This document shows, in pieces, positions 15,473 to 25,216 of a DNA stretch of 64,000 nt. Every line of letters starts with the position of its first letter. The first letter of the stretch is position 1. This DNA is from Sphingopyxis sp. GW247-27LB (lineage in GTDB: Bacteria; Pseudomonadota; Alphaproteobacteria; Sphingomonadales; Sphingomonadaceae): the NCBI RefSeq assembly GCF_002277025.1, contig NZ_NIWD01000008.1, positions 234,366 through 298,365 on the forward strand, given 5' to 3'. The notes under the pieces are model-generated. The model had not been told where the DNA came from and searched no databases. It saw only the letters and a list, made by a program, of their open reading frames with translations. The translations under genes were made by a program, and so were the position numbers.

Positions 15473-17042
15473 TTTCGAGATCCTTGATGTCTTCTATCCT
15501 ACCAAGGCTTTCCATTTGCGACGCGACAATGGCCTCAACAGAAAGATGTGCTGTAGAAAGAGAAACAAGTTTCGGTAGGGCCTGATCTTTTGTCCATTCG
15601 ACAATGTACCCTTCTGATGTTTTTCTTTTTGTAGAACTAAAAATGTCTCTAAAACGCCTCGGAGATACGCCTTCAAACGGGCGAAATACCACTTTTTTCG
15701 ATTTATCTTCGGGCGCAGATTCCTCATCTATAGAGACATCTTCCGGGTAGAGTTCCTTTGTCATGCTCTTAGGGTAGGGTTCAATATAAACCACGTTCTC
15801 TATTCCTGACGAGATGATATGCCTTGCACACATGTGGCACGGGAAAGTGGTTGAGTAAATCGTCCCTCCGCCGACTGCCAAGCCCCGCCGCGCCGCTTCA
15901 GATAATGCATGCATCTCTGCATGAACAACTCGCCCAAATTCAATCAAATTTGAAACTCTCAAATCCTTGAAACGGCTTTTGAGATTTCCAAAAATGAGAT
16001 CTGTTACGAAGGCGTCAATCTGATCACTTGGTAGGTTGAGGACGTCAACATCCTTCTCGGCAAGGAACTTGATGAGTTCTTCGATAATGTCAATTTTCTT
16101 GACGGCGTTAAAATCTCGTCCGGTCGTGAAATCACGATTATCCCTTTTTCCTTCATCGTCGATCCAAAACGAACCCCCGCCCGGAAGGGGAACCTCATTG
16201 CAGCCTTGCGCAACGACATCTCCTTGAGCGTTCGCTATCACGGCGCCAATTTGCCGCGAAAGATCGGCAGATTTAAGAGCGATTGAACTGGCTTGGAACA
16301 TATGCATTTCGCAACGGGTCGGCGTCGCATATGGATAGCTGAAGATGTTTTGGAAAAAGTCATCTAGCATAGACTGGAAATCTCCGTCCATAGATAGAAA
16401 GAAATCTGCCAAATGAAATGTCTCAGATAGATTCTGCCCTATTTTTGCACCAGGTCTTTTTCGATCAAGACTAATTAAATTATCAGCAGATTTAGAAAAT
16501 TTGGCATCATTTGTAGTTTTATAAGATTTTGCAATTTGTCTTGTGAGATGTTTTTTCCGGTCATTCTCATGTGTGAACGCTGATATCATTATGAACTTAT
16601 CGCCGTATATGTGTCGAAGTAGGTCGACCTCATCGGGATGCTTAAGGCTGTTCAGTATATAGCAATGATTGTATAGTTCCAAATCTTCATAGTCTAAATC
16701 GCATCCTTCCTTTAGAAGGAATCCCTGTCTAAGACTTCTAATTTCTGTAGCTATTAAGGGTACAGTGGCGGCTCCAGAGTTTACTTTCCTTCTTAGGAGG
16801 TCTGCAGCCGCCATGAGAAGCTCAACACGACGATCAAACTTTGATTTCGTTATCTCATCCGAAACGGTCTTTGAACAAACCGCTTGAATGAGTGAGCTCA
16901 CCCTTATCTGGAATGACCGATAGCCATATGGTCTAATGGCATCCGCTACCTCAGATGCCAGAGATTGCAGGTCTGTGCCGGCGGGTCCCGCGAGTCCAAT
17001 AACAATCTCGGGCTTAGGGAAAAGTGGATCGTAGTGCTTCAT
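15465..17042 (-). CDS. dcdV: Anti-phage dCTP/dCMP deaminase (DcdV/AvcD type)
   Basis: A 525-residue two-domain protein. The N-terminus has a P-loop-like 'GLAGPAGTD' (G16-D24) of a nucleotide-kinase fold. The C-terminal deoxycytidylate deaminase domain carries the zinc site H374-A-E376 and PC402-xx-C405, with E376 catalytic, and 'QIGAVIANAQGDVVAQGCNE' before it. Such proteins drain dC nucleotides to dU forms upon phage infection. In Vibrio an adjacent sRNA holds the enzyme inactive, but none is recognisable here. ATG 17042 gives the usual short lead to the P-loop. A longer TTG frame to 17093 runs into the thiC remnant. The ribosome site is weak. Marked AT-rich composition shows acquisition by transfer. 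Confidence 0.9.
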   Translation of the reverse strand: MKHYDPLFPKPEIVIGLAGPAGTDLQSLASEVADAIRPYGYRSFQIRVSSLIQAVCSKTVSDEITKSKFDRRVELLMAAADLLRRKVNSGAATVPLIATEIRSLRQGFLLKEGCDLDYEDLELYNHCYILNSLKHPDEVDLLRHIYGDKFIMISAFTHENDRKKHLTRQIAKSYKTTNDAKFSKSADNLISLDRKRPGAKIGQNLSETFHLADFFLSMDGDFQSMLDDFFQNIFSYPYATPTRCEMHMFQASSIALKSADLSRQIGAVIANAQGDVVAQGCNEVPLPGGGSFWIDDEGKRDNRDFTTGRDFNAVKKIDIIEELIKFLAEKDVDVLNLPSDQIDAFVTDLIFGNLKSRFKDLRVSNLIEFGRVVHAEMHALSEAARRGLAVGGGTIYSTTFPCHMCARHIISSGIENVVYIEPYPKSMTKELYPEDVSIDEESAPEDKSKKVVFRPFEGVSPRRFRDIFSSTKRKTSEGYIVEWTKDQALPKLVSLSTAHLSVEAIVASQMESLGRIEDIKDLENV

Positions 17043-17089
17043 GGATATGAGTTGTACTAAAAGCTGCTTTCTCGCAAGATGCTGACTTC

Positions 17090-17150
17090 TCAATCATGCT
17101 CGCCACCATCAGCGCCCATATACAATTCCAGTCCGGTTTCCTCATAATCC
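17090..17150 (-). pseudogene. Diverged 3' end of thiC (about 19 codons plus stop)
   Basis: On the minus strand the bases read YEETGLELYMGADGGEHD-stop, which matches the last residues of the intact ThiC 570 bp away ([18 protein letters not shown]) at 14 of 18 positions, in the same orientation and without gaps at the DNA level. Upstream of the tyrosine the similarity ends. It lies 47 bp before the deaminase ATG. It is either a donor thiC tail carried in with the deaminase or one arm of a gene-end attachment site. Confidence 0.7.
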
Positions 17151-17194
17151 TCAACTACGGTGACAGGTGCAATAATCCCCAATCAACAAGCGGA

Positions 17195-17590
17195 TTACCT
17201 CGCCTCAGGACGCCAGCTATCGGTTGCCCGTGCATCCGCGAGTGCGCTGCGCAACGCAGCGCCGTGGGCCGCGTCGTTCTTGTCCGCTTCCCATGCGCGG
17301 CAGGCCTGGTCTGCGGCCTTGTAGCCGGCTTCCTGATGCTCGCGGATCGCGCGGCGGCGGTCGCGGGCGGTTTTTTCGGCGGGGGTCTCGCCTTCGTAGC
17401 AGCTGACGAATTCGCCGCTGCCGGGGTCGCCGCAGTTGGCGTCGCCCTCTATCATCGCGGCGAGCATCAGGCGGGGATAGACCTGATAGACGCGTTCGCA
17501 TTCGGCCGCGAGCGCGGCATCCTTCGCGTCGGCCGCGATCGGGGCGGCGAGCGCCGCGGCGACGATGGTCAGCGACACGGTCCGTTTCAC
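17195..17590 (-). CDS. Exported hypothetical protein
   Basis: A 131-residue protein with a signal peptide (residues 1-22, ending ADA). The mature part has four cysteines ('CERVYQVYPRL', 'ANCGDPGSGEFVSCYEG', 'DQACRAWEADK') suggesting two disulfides, and an arginine-rich helix in between. No family recognised. GC-rich and host-like, it lies 72 bp downstream of thiC and 45 bp before the foreign thiC tail, so it marks the last native gene before the insertion. Confidence 0.72.
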   Translation of the reverse strand: MKRTVSLTIVAAALAAPIAADAKDAALAAECERVYQVYPRLMLAAMIEGDANCGDPGSGEFVSCYEGETPAEKTARDRRRAIREHQEAGYKAADQACRAWEADKNDAAHGAALRSALADARATDSWRPEAR

Positions 17591-17662
17591 AGGCGCTCCT
17601 CCCCCTTGCGGGGGGCGCCGGTGCGCCGCCCTGCCGCTTAATGCCCCATTGCGCCGCCGGGC

Positions 17663-19697
<2,035 letters not shown>

Positions 19698-19739
19698 GGA
19701 GGGGGTTATAGAGGGGCTTGGGCCGAAGGGGAAGGGGGC

Positions 19740-20195
19740 TCAGCCCGTCCGCCGCGCGAGCCAGACGCCGGCGATCATCAGCGCGATGCCGGCGGTGCGC
19801 CGGGCATCGATGGGAAAGCGCAGCGAGCCGAAGAGGCCGAAATGGTCGATCGCGGCGGCGCTGACGAGCTGGCCGACGAGGACGAAGAAGATCGCGTTGC
19901 CGACCCCGAAGCGCGGCGCGATGAAGGTCACCGCGATAACATAGAAGGCGACGAACAGCCCGCCGAAGTAGAATTGCGGCGGCACCGCGGACGACAGCCG
20001 CACGTCGCCGAGCGATCCCGTCGCGGCGGCGCCCGCGAGCGCGATGAGGAGCGCGAGGCCGAAGAGGATCACCGAGGCCGCCATCGGGCTGCCGAGCCGC
20101 GCGCCGAGCCCGCCGTTCAATGCGGCGAGGATCGGGATGCCGACCCCGGTCAGGAACATGATGAGGGCGAAGGTCGGGGCGTTGTGGGCGGTCAC
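19740..20195 (-). CDS. DMT family transporter (DUF606/YdcZ type)
   Basis: A 151-residue membrane protein with about five hydrophobic helices. The N-terminal 'LIMFLTGVGIPILAALNGGL' and 'PPQFYFGGLFVAFYVIAVTF' fit the half-size DUF606 members of the drug/metabolite transporter superfamily, which work as dimers. Substrate unknown. It lies upstream of the riboswitch region on the same strand but is separated from thiC by the riboswitch's own transcription unit. Confidence 0.88.
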   Translation of the reverse strand: MTAHNAPTFALIMFLTGVGIPILAALNGGLGARLGSPMAASVILFGLALLIALAGAAATGSLGDVRLSSAVPPQFYFGGLFVAFYVIAVTFIAPRFGVGNAIFFVLVGQLVSAAAIDHFGLFGSLRFPIDARRTAGIALMIAGVWLARRTG

Positions 20196-20282
20196 GGCGG
20201 CTCTCCTGCGGGAACGCCGCCGCTTGTCCCCGCTTGGGTCGCGCGCGGCAAGGGGGTATTGTTTGGGGCCGCGCCCAATTCT

Positions 20283-20371
20283 CCGCTCGCCCTGAGCTTG
20301 TCGAAGGGGCCCGTTCTTCTCTGCAGCGTCAGAAGGAAGGACGGTGCTTCGACAGGCTCAGCACGAACGGA
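20283..20371. repeat. REP-like inverted repeat, family A copy 2
   Basis: CGCTCGCCCTGAGCTTGTCG on the left and GCTTCGACAGGCTCAGCACG on the right, same orientation as the copy at 3001, with one arm change (ACAGGCTC for ACAAGCTC). It lies between the DMT transporter and mipA. Confidence 0.85.
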
Positions 20372-20402
20372 TTTGGGAAAAGCCGTGTCGATCGAATGCG
20401 CC

Positions 20403-21425
20403 CTAGAATTGATAGGCGACCCCGGCGCCGCCGATCCACTGGTCGGCGTCGCCGGCGATGCGGACGATCGGCGAGGCGGCGAAGCGGCTGGTCATGCGGC
20501 CGTACTGGACGCCGCCGATGAGCACGAAGCCCTTGCGCAGGTCGCCCGACAGGGCATAGGCGCCGGCGACGCCGATCGTATATTTGCCCGCGGTCGCCTT
20601 GCGCCCGGCGCCGTCGTAGACCGGGAGCCCGCTCGCGGCGCTGCCCGCCGGGTCGATGTCGTAATAATAGTCGCCGAACCCCTTGCCATAGATGTTCACC
20701 GACGCCGACAGGCCGACATAGGCGCGCTTCGAGATCGGGGTGCCATATTCGATCGTCGGCGAGGCGACCCAGCTGCCGTGGCGGCCCGAAATATCCTTGA
20801 GCACGACGATGCGGGCGCCGAGCTGGTCATATTTGCTGGTGATCAGTCCCGAATAGGTGACCCCCGCCGAAATCCCCGCCTCGACCGCCATCTTGCGTTC
20901 GCCGAGCGCCTCGACCTGCGGGTCCTTGATGCGCCCGGTACGGTCGCTGCGGAGATTGATCAGCGGGCCGAATTTCCAGTCGATGCGCTGGCCGCGCCGC
21001 TGGCGGATCAGGTCGACCTGCAAATTGGTGCCCCGGGTCGAGAAGGAAAAGCCCGACAGCCGGCCGCGCAGATAGAAGCCGGGAAGCACGACGCGCTCGT
21101 CCGAGCCGTTGTAGCTCGGCGCGGTGACGACCCCCGCGGCGATGGCGAGATAATCGCGCGACCATTTGCGGTCGGGATCGTCGTCCTGCGGCCGCGCGGG
21201 GGGCAGCAAAATATCCTGGTCGACCTCGCTGTCCTGGAAATGGCTCGCCGGCGCCGGCGCGGCGGGCGGCAGGCCGGGGGCGACGTCGGCGTCGCCCAGG
21301 GCGGTCAGGTCATAATCGAGCGTCTCGTCGGCGGCCTGCGCCGGAGCGGCGGCCAGCAGGCTCGCGGCGGCGGCGAGGGCGGCGGGACGGAGGTGGCGGG
21401 CATGGCGGGAGGCGAGGGTGTCCAT
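20403..21425 (-). CDS. MipA/OmpV family outer-membrane protein
   Basis: A 340-residue protein with a signal peptide (about 1-32, ending AQA), a proline-rich linker, and a beta-barrel from 'YLAIAAGVVTAPSYNGSDE' to the terminal 'GGAGVAYQF', ending in the phenylalanine typical of outer-membrane barrels. MipA in E. coli scaffolds peptidoglycan enzymes and OmpV members form small pores. ATG 21425 gives the only sensible signal peptide. Confidence 0.93.
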   Translation of the reverse strand: MDTLASRHARHLRPAALAAAASLLAAAPAQAADETLDYDLTALGDADVAPGLPPAAPAPASHFQDSEVDQDILLPPARPQDDDPDRKWSRDYLAIAAGVVTAPSYNGSDERVVLPGFYLRGRLSGFSFSTRGTNLQVDLIRQRRGQRIDWKFGPLINLRSDRTGRIKDPQVEALGERKMAVEAGISAGVTYSGLITSKYDQLGARIVVLKDISGRHGSWVASPTIEYGTPISKRAYVGLSASVNIYGKGFGDYYYDIDPAGSAASGLPVYDGAGRKATAGKYTIGVAGAYALSGDLRKGFVLIGGVQYGRMTSRFAASPIVRIAGDADQWIGGAGVAYQF

Positions 21426-21595
21426 CGGCGATTGCGGTCCTAATGTTATTGCCCCTCTGAACAGGGGTGTAAGTGATCGCCCGGCCGATGCAAAGGCCGC
21501 GTCTTGCGGGCGCATGCTTTTCGCGCCATCGTGGCTTTCGTGCATCAATACAGACTCTTCGCCTTTCTATGCCGCCACGCGGCATTCGGTTCCGC

Positions 21596-21823
21596 ATGAG
21601 CCGCGCCCCGCGCCTCGCCGGCTATGCGCTGATGGCCGCGGCGGCGCTGATCGCGGTCGCGATGCGGCGCGGCGCGATCGAGGCGGTCGGGCCCTTTCCC
21701 GCGATCGCGGCGGCGCTGTTCCTGGGGATGGTCGGGGCGATGCTGGTGTTCACCGACCTGATGGTGCGCGGGCTCTATGCGCAGGTCGACGCGGCGAAGC
21801 GGGGGGAGGAGGAGAAGGATTAA
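21596..21823 (+). CDS. Small two-helix membrane protein
   Basis: A 75-residue protein with two hydrophobic segments (about residues 8-22 and 35-55) and a charged tail (KRGEEEKD). No family recognised. It is divergent from mipA. An in-frame ATG nine codons upstream (21569) could also be used, since neither start has a strong ribosome site. Confidence 0.55.
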   Translation: MSRAPRLAGYALMAAAALIAVAMRRGAIEAVGPFPAIAAALFLGMVGAMLVFTDLMVRGLYAQVDAAKRGEEEKD

Positions 21824-21827
21824 GCCC

Positions 21828-21958
21828 CTCCTCTTCAGAGGAGGGGTTGGGGGTGGTGGCGCGCGACAGCGCGCAAGGCGGCAGGCACCACCCCGCTGCG
21901 ACTAGGTCCGGCTGCGCCGAACCAAGTCTCGCTGCCCCTCCTCTGAAGAGGAGGGGAA
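21828..21958. repeat. Intergenic long inverted repeat, family E copy 3
   Basis: CCCCTCCTCTTCAGAGGAGGGG opens and CCCCTCCTCTGAAGAGGAGGGG closes a 130-bp block with internal short palindromes (GCGCGCGACAGCGCGC and others). It is the same architecture as the copies at 41688, 46628 and 57807 but with a different arm sequence. It lies just upstream of dxs. Confidence 0.75.
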
Positions 21959-22007
21959 TCTGGCTTTTTGTTCGACACTATCTGCCGTTGCCAGTATGAC
22001 GCTGCGG

Positions 22008-23936
22008 ATGACCGACGTTCCGCATACGCCGCTGCTCGACACGGTGGATGTCCCCGCAGACCTCCGCAAGCTGAAACCCGAACAGCTCCGCGCCTTCGCC
22101 GACGAGCTGCGCGCCGAGATGATCAGCGCGGTCGGGACGACGGGCGGGCATCTGGGGTCGGGGCTGGGCGTCGTCGAGCTGACCGTCGCGATCCATTATG
22201 TGTTCGACACGCCGCGCGACAAGCTGGTGTGGGACGTCGGGCACCAATGCTATCCGCACAAGATCATCACCGGGCGCCGCGACCGCATCCGTACCTTGCG
22301 GACGGGCGGCGGCATCAGCGGCTTCACCAAGCGCAGCGAGAGCGAGTACGACCCGTTCGGCGCGGCGCATTCGTCGACCTCGATCAGCGCCGCGCTGGGC
22401 TTCGCGGTCGCGAACAAGCTCAGGCAAGAACCCGGCCGCGCGATCGCGGTGATCGGCGACGGATCAATGTCGGCGGGCATGGCCTATGAGGCGATGAACA
22501 ACGCGCAGCAGGCGGGCAACCGGCTGGTCGTCATCCTGAACGACAACGACATGTCGATCGCGCCGCCGGTGGGCGGCCTGTCGGCCTATCTCGCGCGGCT
22601 GGTGTCGTCGCGGCCCTTCCTCGAGCTGCGCGAGATCGCGCGGCGCTTCGCCCGGAAACTGCCCGAGCCGCTGCACAAGGCGGCGCGCAAGACCGACGAG
22701 TTCGCGCGCGGCATGGCGATGGGCGGCACGCTGTTCGAGGAACTCGGCTTTTATTATGTCGGGCCGATCGACGGGCATAATCTCGACCATCTGATCCCGG
22801 TGCTCGAAAATGTCCGCGACAGCGACCATGGCCCGGTGCTGATCCATGCGGTGACGACGAAGGGCAAGGGCTATGCGCCCGCCGAGGCCGCGGCCGACAA
22901 ATATCATGGCGTCCAGAAATTCGACGTGATCACCGGCGAGCAGGCGAAGGCGCCGCCGGGACCGCCCGCGTACCAGAATGTGTTCGGCGAGACGCTCGCG
23001 AAGCTCGCCGAGACCGACAAGCGCATCGTCGCGATCACCGCCGCGATGCCGTCGGGCACCGGGGTCGACAAATTCGCAAAGGCGCATCCGACAAGGACCT
23101 TCGACGTCGGGATCGCCGAGCAGCATGCGGTGACCTTCGCCGCGGGGCTCGCGGCGCAGGGGATGCGGCCGTTCGCGGCGATCTATTCGACCTTCCTCCA
23201 GCGCGCCTACGACCAGGTCGTGCACGACGTCGCGATCCAGAATCTGCCGGTGCGCTTCGCGATCGACCGCGCGGGGCTGGTCGGCGCCGACGGCTCGACG
23301 CACGCGGGCTCGTTCGACGTCACCTATCTTGCGACGCTGCCGAACATGGTGGTGATGGCCGCGGCCGACGAGGCCGAGCTGGTCCACATGACCTATACCG
23401 CCGCCGAGCATGACGACGGGCCGATCGCCTTCCGCTACCCGCGCGGCAACGGCACCGGCGTGGCGCTGCCCGCGGTTCCCGAGAAGCTCGAAATCGGCAA
23501 GGGCCGCGTGGTGCGGCAGGGCAAGACGGTCGCGATCCTGTCGCTCGGCACCCGGCTCGCCGAGGCGCTGAAGGCGGCCGACACGTTGGAAGCGAGGGGC
23601 CTGTCGACGAGCGTGATCGACCTGCGCTTCGCCAAGCCGCTCGACGAGGAATTGATCCGCAGGACGCTCGCGGGCCATGAGGTGTGCGTGACGATCGAGG
23701 AGGGCAGCATCGGCGGCCTCGGCGCGCATGTGCTGACGCTGGCGAGCGACGAGGGGCTGATCGACGCGGGGCTGAAGCTGCGCACGATGCGGCTGCCCGA
23801 CGTCTTCCAGGACCAGGACAAGCCCGAAGCGCAATATGAGGCCGCGGGCCTCAACGCGCCGCAGATCGTCGAGACGGTGCTGAAGGCGCTGCGGCACAAC
23901 AGCGCGGGGGTCGAGGAGGCGGGCGCGCGGGCGTGA
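22008..23936 (+). CDS. dxs: 1-deoxy-D-xylulose-5-phosphate synthase
   Basis: A 642-residue thiamine-diphosphate enzyme condensing pyruvate and glyceraldehyde-3-phosphate, the entry to the MEP isoprenoid pathway. The TPP motif '[17 protein letters not shown]' and '[13 protein letters not shown]' lie in the first domain. The transketolase pyrimidine domain ('[15 protein letters not shown]') and the C-terminal domain follow. ATG 22008 gives the usual '[11 protein letters not shown]' start, and ATG 21996 adds four residues. No ispA/xseB partner is adjacent, so it stands alone. Confidence 0.97.
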   Translation: MTDVPHTPLLDTVDVPADLRKLKPEQLRAFADELRAEMISAVGTTGGHLGSGLGVVELTVAIHYVFDTPRDKLVWDVGHQCYPHKIITGRRDRIRTLRTGGGISGFTKRSESEYDPFGAAHSSTSISAALGFAVANKLRQEPGRAIAVIGDGSMSAGMAYEAMNNAQQAGNRLVVILNDNDMSIAPPVGGLSAYLARLVSSRPFLELREIARRFARKLPEPLHKAARKTDEFARGMAMGGTLFEELGFYYVGPIDGHNLDHLIPVLENVRDSDHGPVLIHAVTTKGKGYAPAEAAADKYHGVQKFDVITGEQAKAPPGPPAYQNVFGETLAKLAETDKRIVAITAAMPSGTGVDKFAKAHPTRTFDVGIAEQHAVTFAAGLAAQGMRPFAAIYSTFLQRAYDQVVHDVAIQNLPVRFAIDRAGLVGADGSTHAGSFDVTYLATLPNMVVMAAADEAELVHMTYTAAEHDDGPIAFRYPRGNGTGVALPAVPEKLEIGKGRVVRQGKTVAILSLGTRLAEALKAADTLEARGLSTSVIDLRFAKPLDEELIRRTLAGHEVCVTIEEGSIGGLGAHVLTLASDEGLIDAGLKLRTMRLPDVFQDQDKPEAQYEAAGLNAPQIVETVLKALRHNSAGVEEAGARA

Positions 23937-24043
23937 GCCCCTGGTGGTTCGCCGCCGGTTGCTCCCGGTCCGGCGATTCCCCTGTTCCGTCACCCTGAAC
24001 TGGTTTGGCGATCATAGCCGCACCGTCCGTAGCCCCTTATGTG

Positions 24044-24145
24044 TCATTGCGAGGAGCGTAGCGACGAAGCAATCTCCAGCCATCGGCATGGCGGGGCGAT
24101 GGCTGGAGATTGCTTCCCCCCGGCTTCCGCCGGGGTCGCAATGAC
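24044..24145. repeat. Intergenic inverted repeat, family B copy 1 (TCATTGCGAG type)
   Basis: TCATTGCGAGGAGCGTAGCG leads into GAAGCAATCTCCAGCC, and the right half returns GGCTGGAGATTGCTTC and ends GTCGCAATGACG. A CCGGCGGAAGCCGGGG-like insert breaks the right end. It fills most of the 300-bp gap after dxs. Confidence 0.8.
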
Positions 24146-24179
24146 GAGGCAACGGATACGGCCGGAACGCCGGTCCATG

Positions 24180-24205
24180 AAAAAGGGCGGCCGAAGCCGC
24201 CCTTT
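24180..24205 (-). terminator. Terminator of the ileS-lspA-DUF3035 operon
   Basis: On the minus strand GGGCGGCTTCGGCCGCCC, a stem with a short loop, is followed by TTTTT. It lies 33 bp after the DUF3035 stop codon. Confidence 0.85.
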
Positions 24206-24237
24206 CCCGCATCTCCGCGCGAAAATCTGCCGGGCGC

Positions 24238-24657
24238 TCAGGTCCCCGGGATCGCCGCCGAGGCGTCGCGGCCGTCGCCTTCGGGGGCGGCGATGATGTC
24301 GCGGGTGGCGAGGCCCTTGTCGACGACCTGGGTGTCGGGGCTGCCGACCTCGCTGCGGATGCCGGGGTCGGCGCGGGCGCCGTCGGCGGCACCGATGATC
24401 GACGTCTCGGTCGCGCTGCGCGGCGAGGCGCCGCCGAAGAGCGCGCGCAGCGTCTGCTCGGCGGTCGAGTCACCACCGGGGCGCGCCGCGCCGGGCGCGG
24501 GCGGGACGAGCGAGAAATCGGGCGGCACGACGAGCGGTGCCTGGCGCGACACCGCGAACTCGTCGGGACGATCGCGGCTGAACAGGCTGTTCGACCCGCA
24601 GGCCGACAGCGTCGTCGCGGCGAGGGCGGTAGCAAGGATAGCGGTGGTCCGGTTCAC
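24238..24657 (-). CDS. DUF3035 lipoprotein, BamF-like
   Basis: A 139-residue protein with a lipobox (TTLSAC at about 15-20). 'DEFAVSRQAPLVVPPDFSLVPP' is the DUF3035 signature. In Caulobacter the family member BamF is an accessory lipoprotein of the outer-membrane barrel-assembly machine. The start is GTG 24657 after AGGAG, since no ATG lies near. It follows lspA by 25 bp, the usual sphingomonad order ileS-lspA-DUF3035, and its own maturation needs LspA. Confidence 0.8.
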   Translation of the reverse strand: MNRTTAILATALAATTLSACGSNSLFSRDRPDEFAVSRQAPLVVPPDFSLVPPAPGAARPGGDSTAEQTLRALFGGASPRSATETSIIGAADGARADPGIRSEVGSPDTQVVDKGLATRDIIAAPEGDGRDASAAIPGT

Positions 24658-24682
24658 GTAAAAACTCTCCTGATGCGCCCCG

Positions 24683-25216
24683 TTAGTCGGTGGCGGCCGC
24701 ATCGCTGGACGAAGCGGGCGCCGCTGGCGCCTTTTCGCGCAAGAGCAGCGCCCGCGCAACCAGCAAAAGCACGCCGATCGTGATGCACGCATCGGCGACG
24801 TTGAAAATGAGGAAGGGACGGAAGGTGCCGAAATGAAGGTCGGCGAAGTCGACCACGAAGCCGTGGCGGATGCGGTCGAGGATGTTGCCGAGCGCGCCGC
24901 CGAGGATCAGCGCGAGCGCGAACACGTCGCCGCGCGCCTTCTCGCGCGTCATCCACACCGCGACCGCGATCGCGACGAGCGCGGTGACCGCGACGAGAAT
25001 CCAGCGCTGATTGTCGTCGCAGCGTGCGAACATCGACAGCGAGATGCCGCAATTCTCCGCCCAGGTCAGGTTGAAGAAGGGCAATATCTCCATCACGCGC
25101 TTGGGTTCGAGCGACAGCGGGACGATGACCACCCATTTGCTGATCTGGTCGGCGAGGAAGGCGAGCGCGGCCACGATCAGGCCGAAGCGCAGGTGCGGGG
25201 AACGTTTGCCGGTCAT
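24683..25216 (-). CDS. lspA: Prolipoprotein signal peptidase LspA
   Basis: A 177-residue four-helix inner-membrane aspartyl protease that cleaves lipoprotein signal peptides after lipidation. Catalytic aspartates sit in 'GNILDRIRHG' and 'FNVADACI'. The N-terminal 'ADQISKWVV' is also conserved. ATG 25216 overlaps the ileS stop (ATGA), indicating coupled translation. The many lipoproteins in this window depend on it. Confidence 0.97.
   Translation of the reverse strand: MTGKRSPHLRFGLIVAALAFLADQISKWVVIVPLSLEPKRVMEILPFFNLTWAENCGISLSMFARCDDNQRWILVAVTALVAIAVAVWMTREKARGDVFALALILGGALGNILDRIRHGFVVDFADLHFGTFRPFLIFNVADACITIGVLLLVARALLLREKAPAAPASSSDAAATD

Noticed and set aside
15366..15578. A 70-codon plus-strand ORF antisense to the deaminase end and the 52-codon ORF.
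   Set aside because: No ribosome site, and cysteine/phenylalanine-rich translation typical of the antisense of an AT-rich gene. The minus-strand ORF has a good ribosome site instead.
17043..17093. Longer deaminase start at TTG 17093, adding 17 residues.
   Set aside because: It would begin inside the thiC remnant and has no ribosome site. Homologous proteins have a short lead before the P-loop, as ATG 17042 gives.
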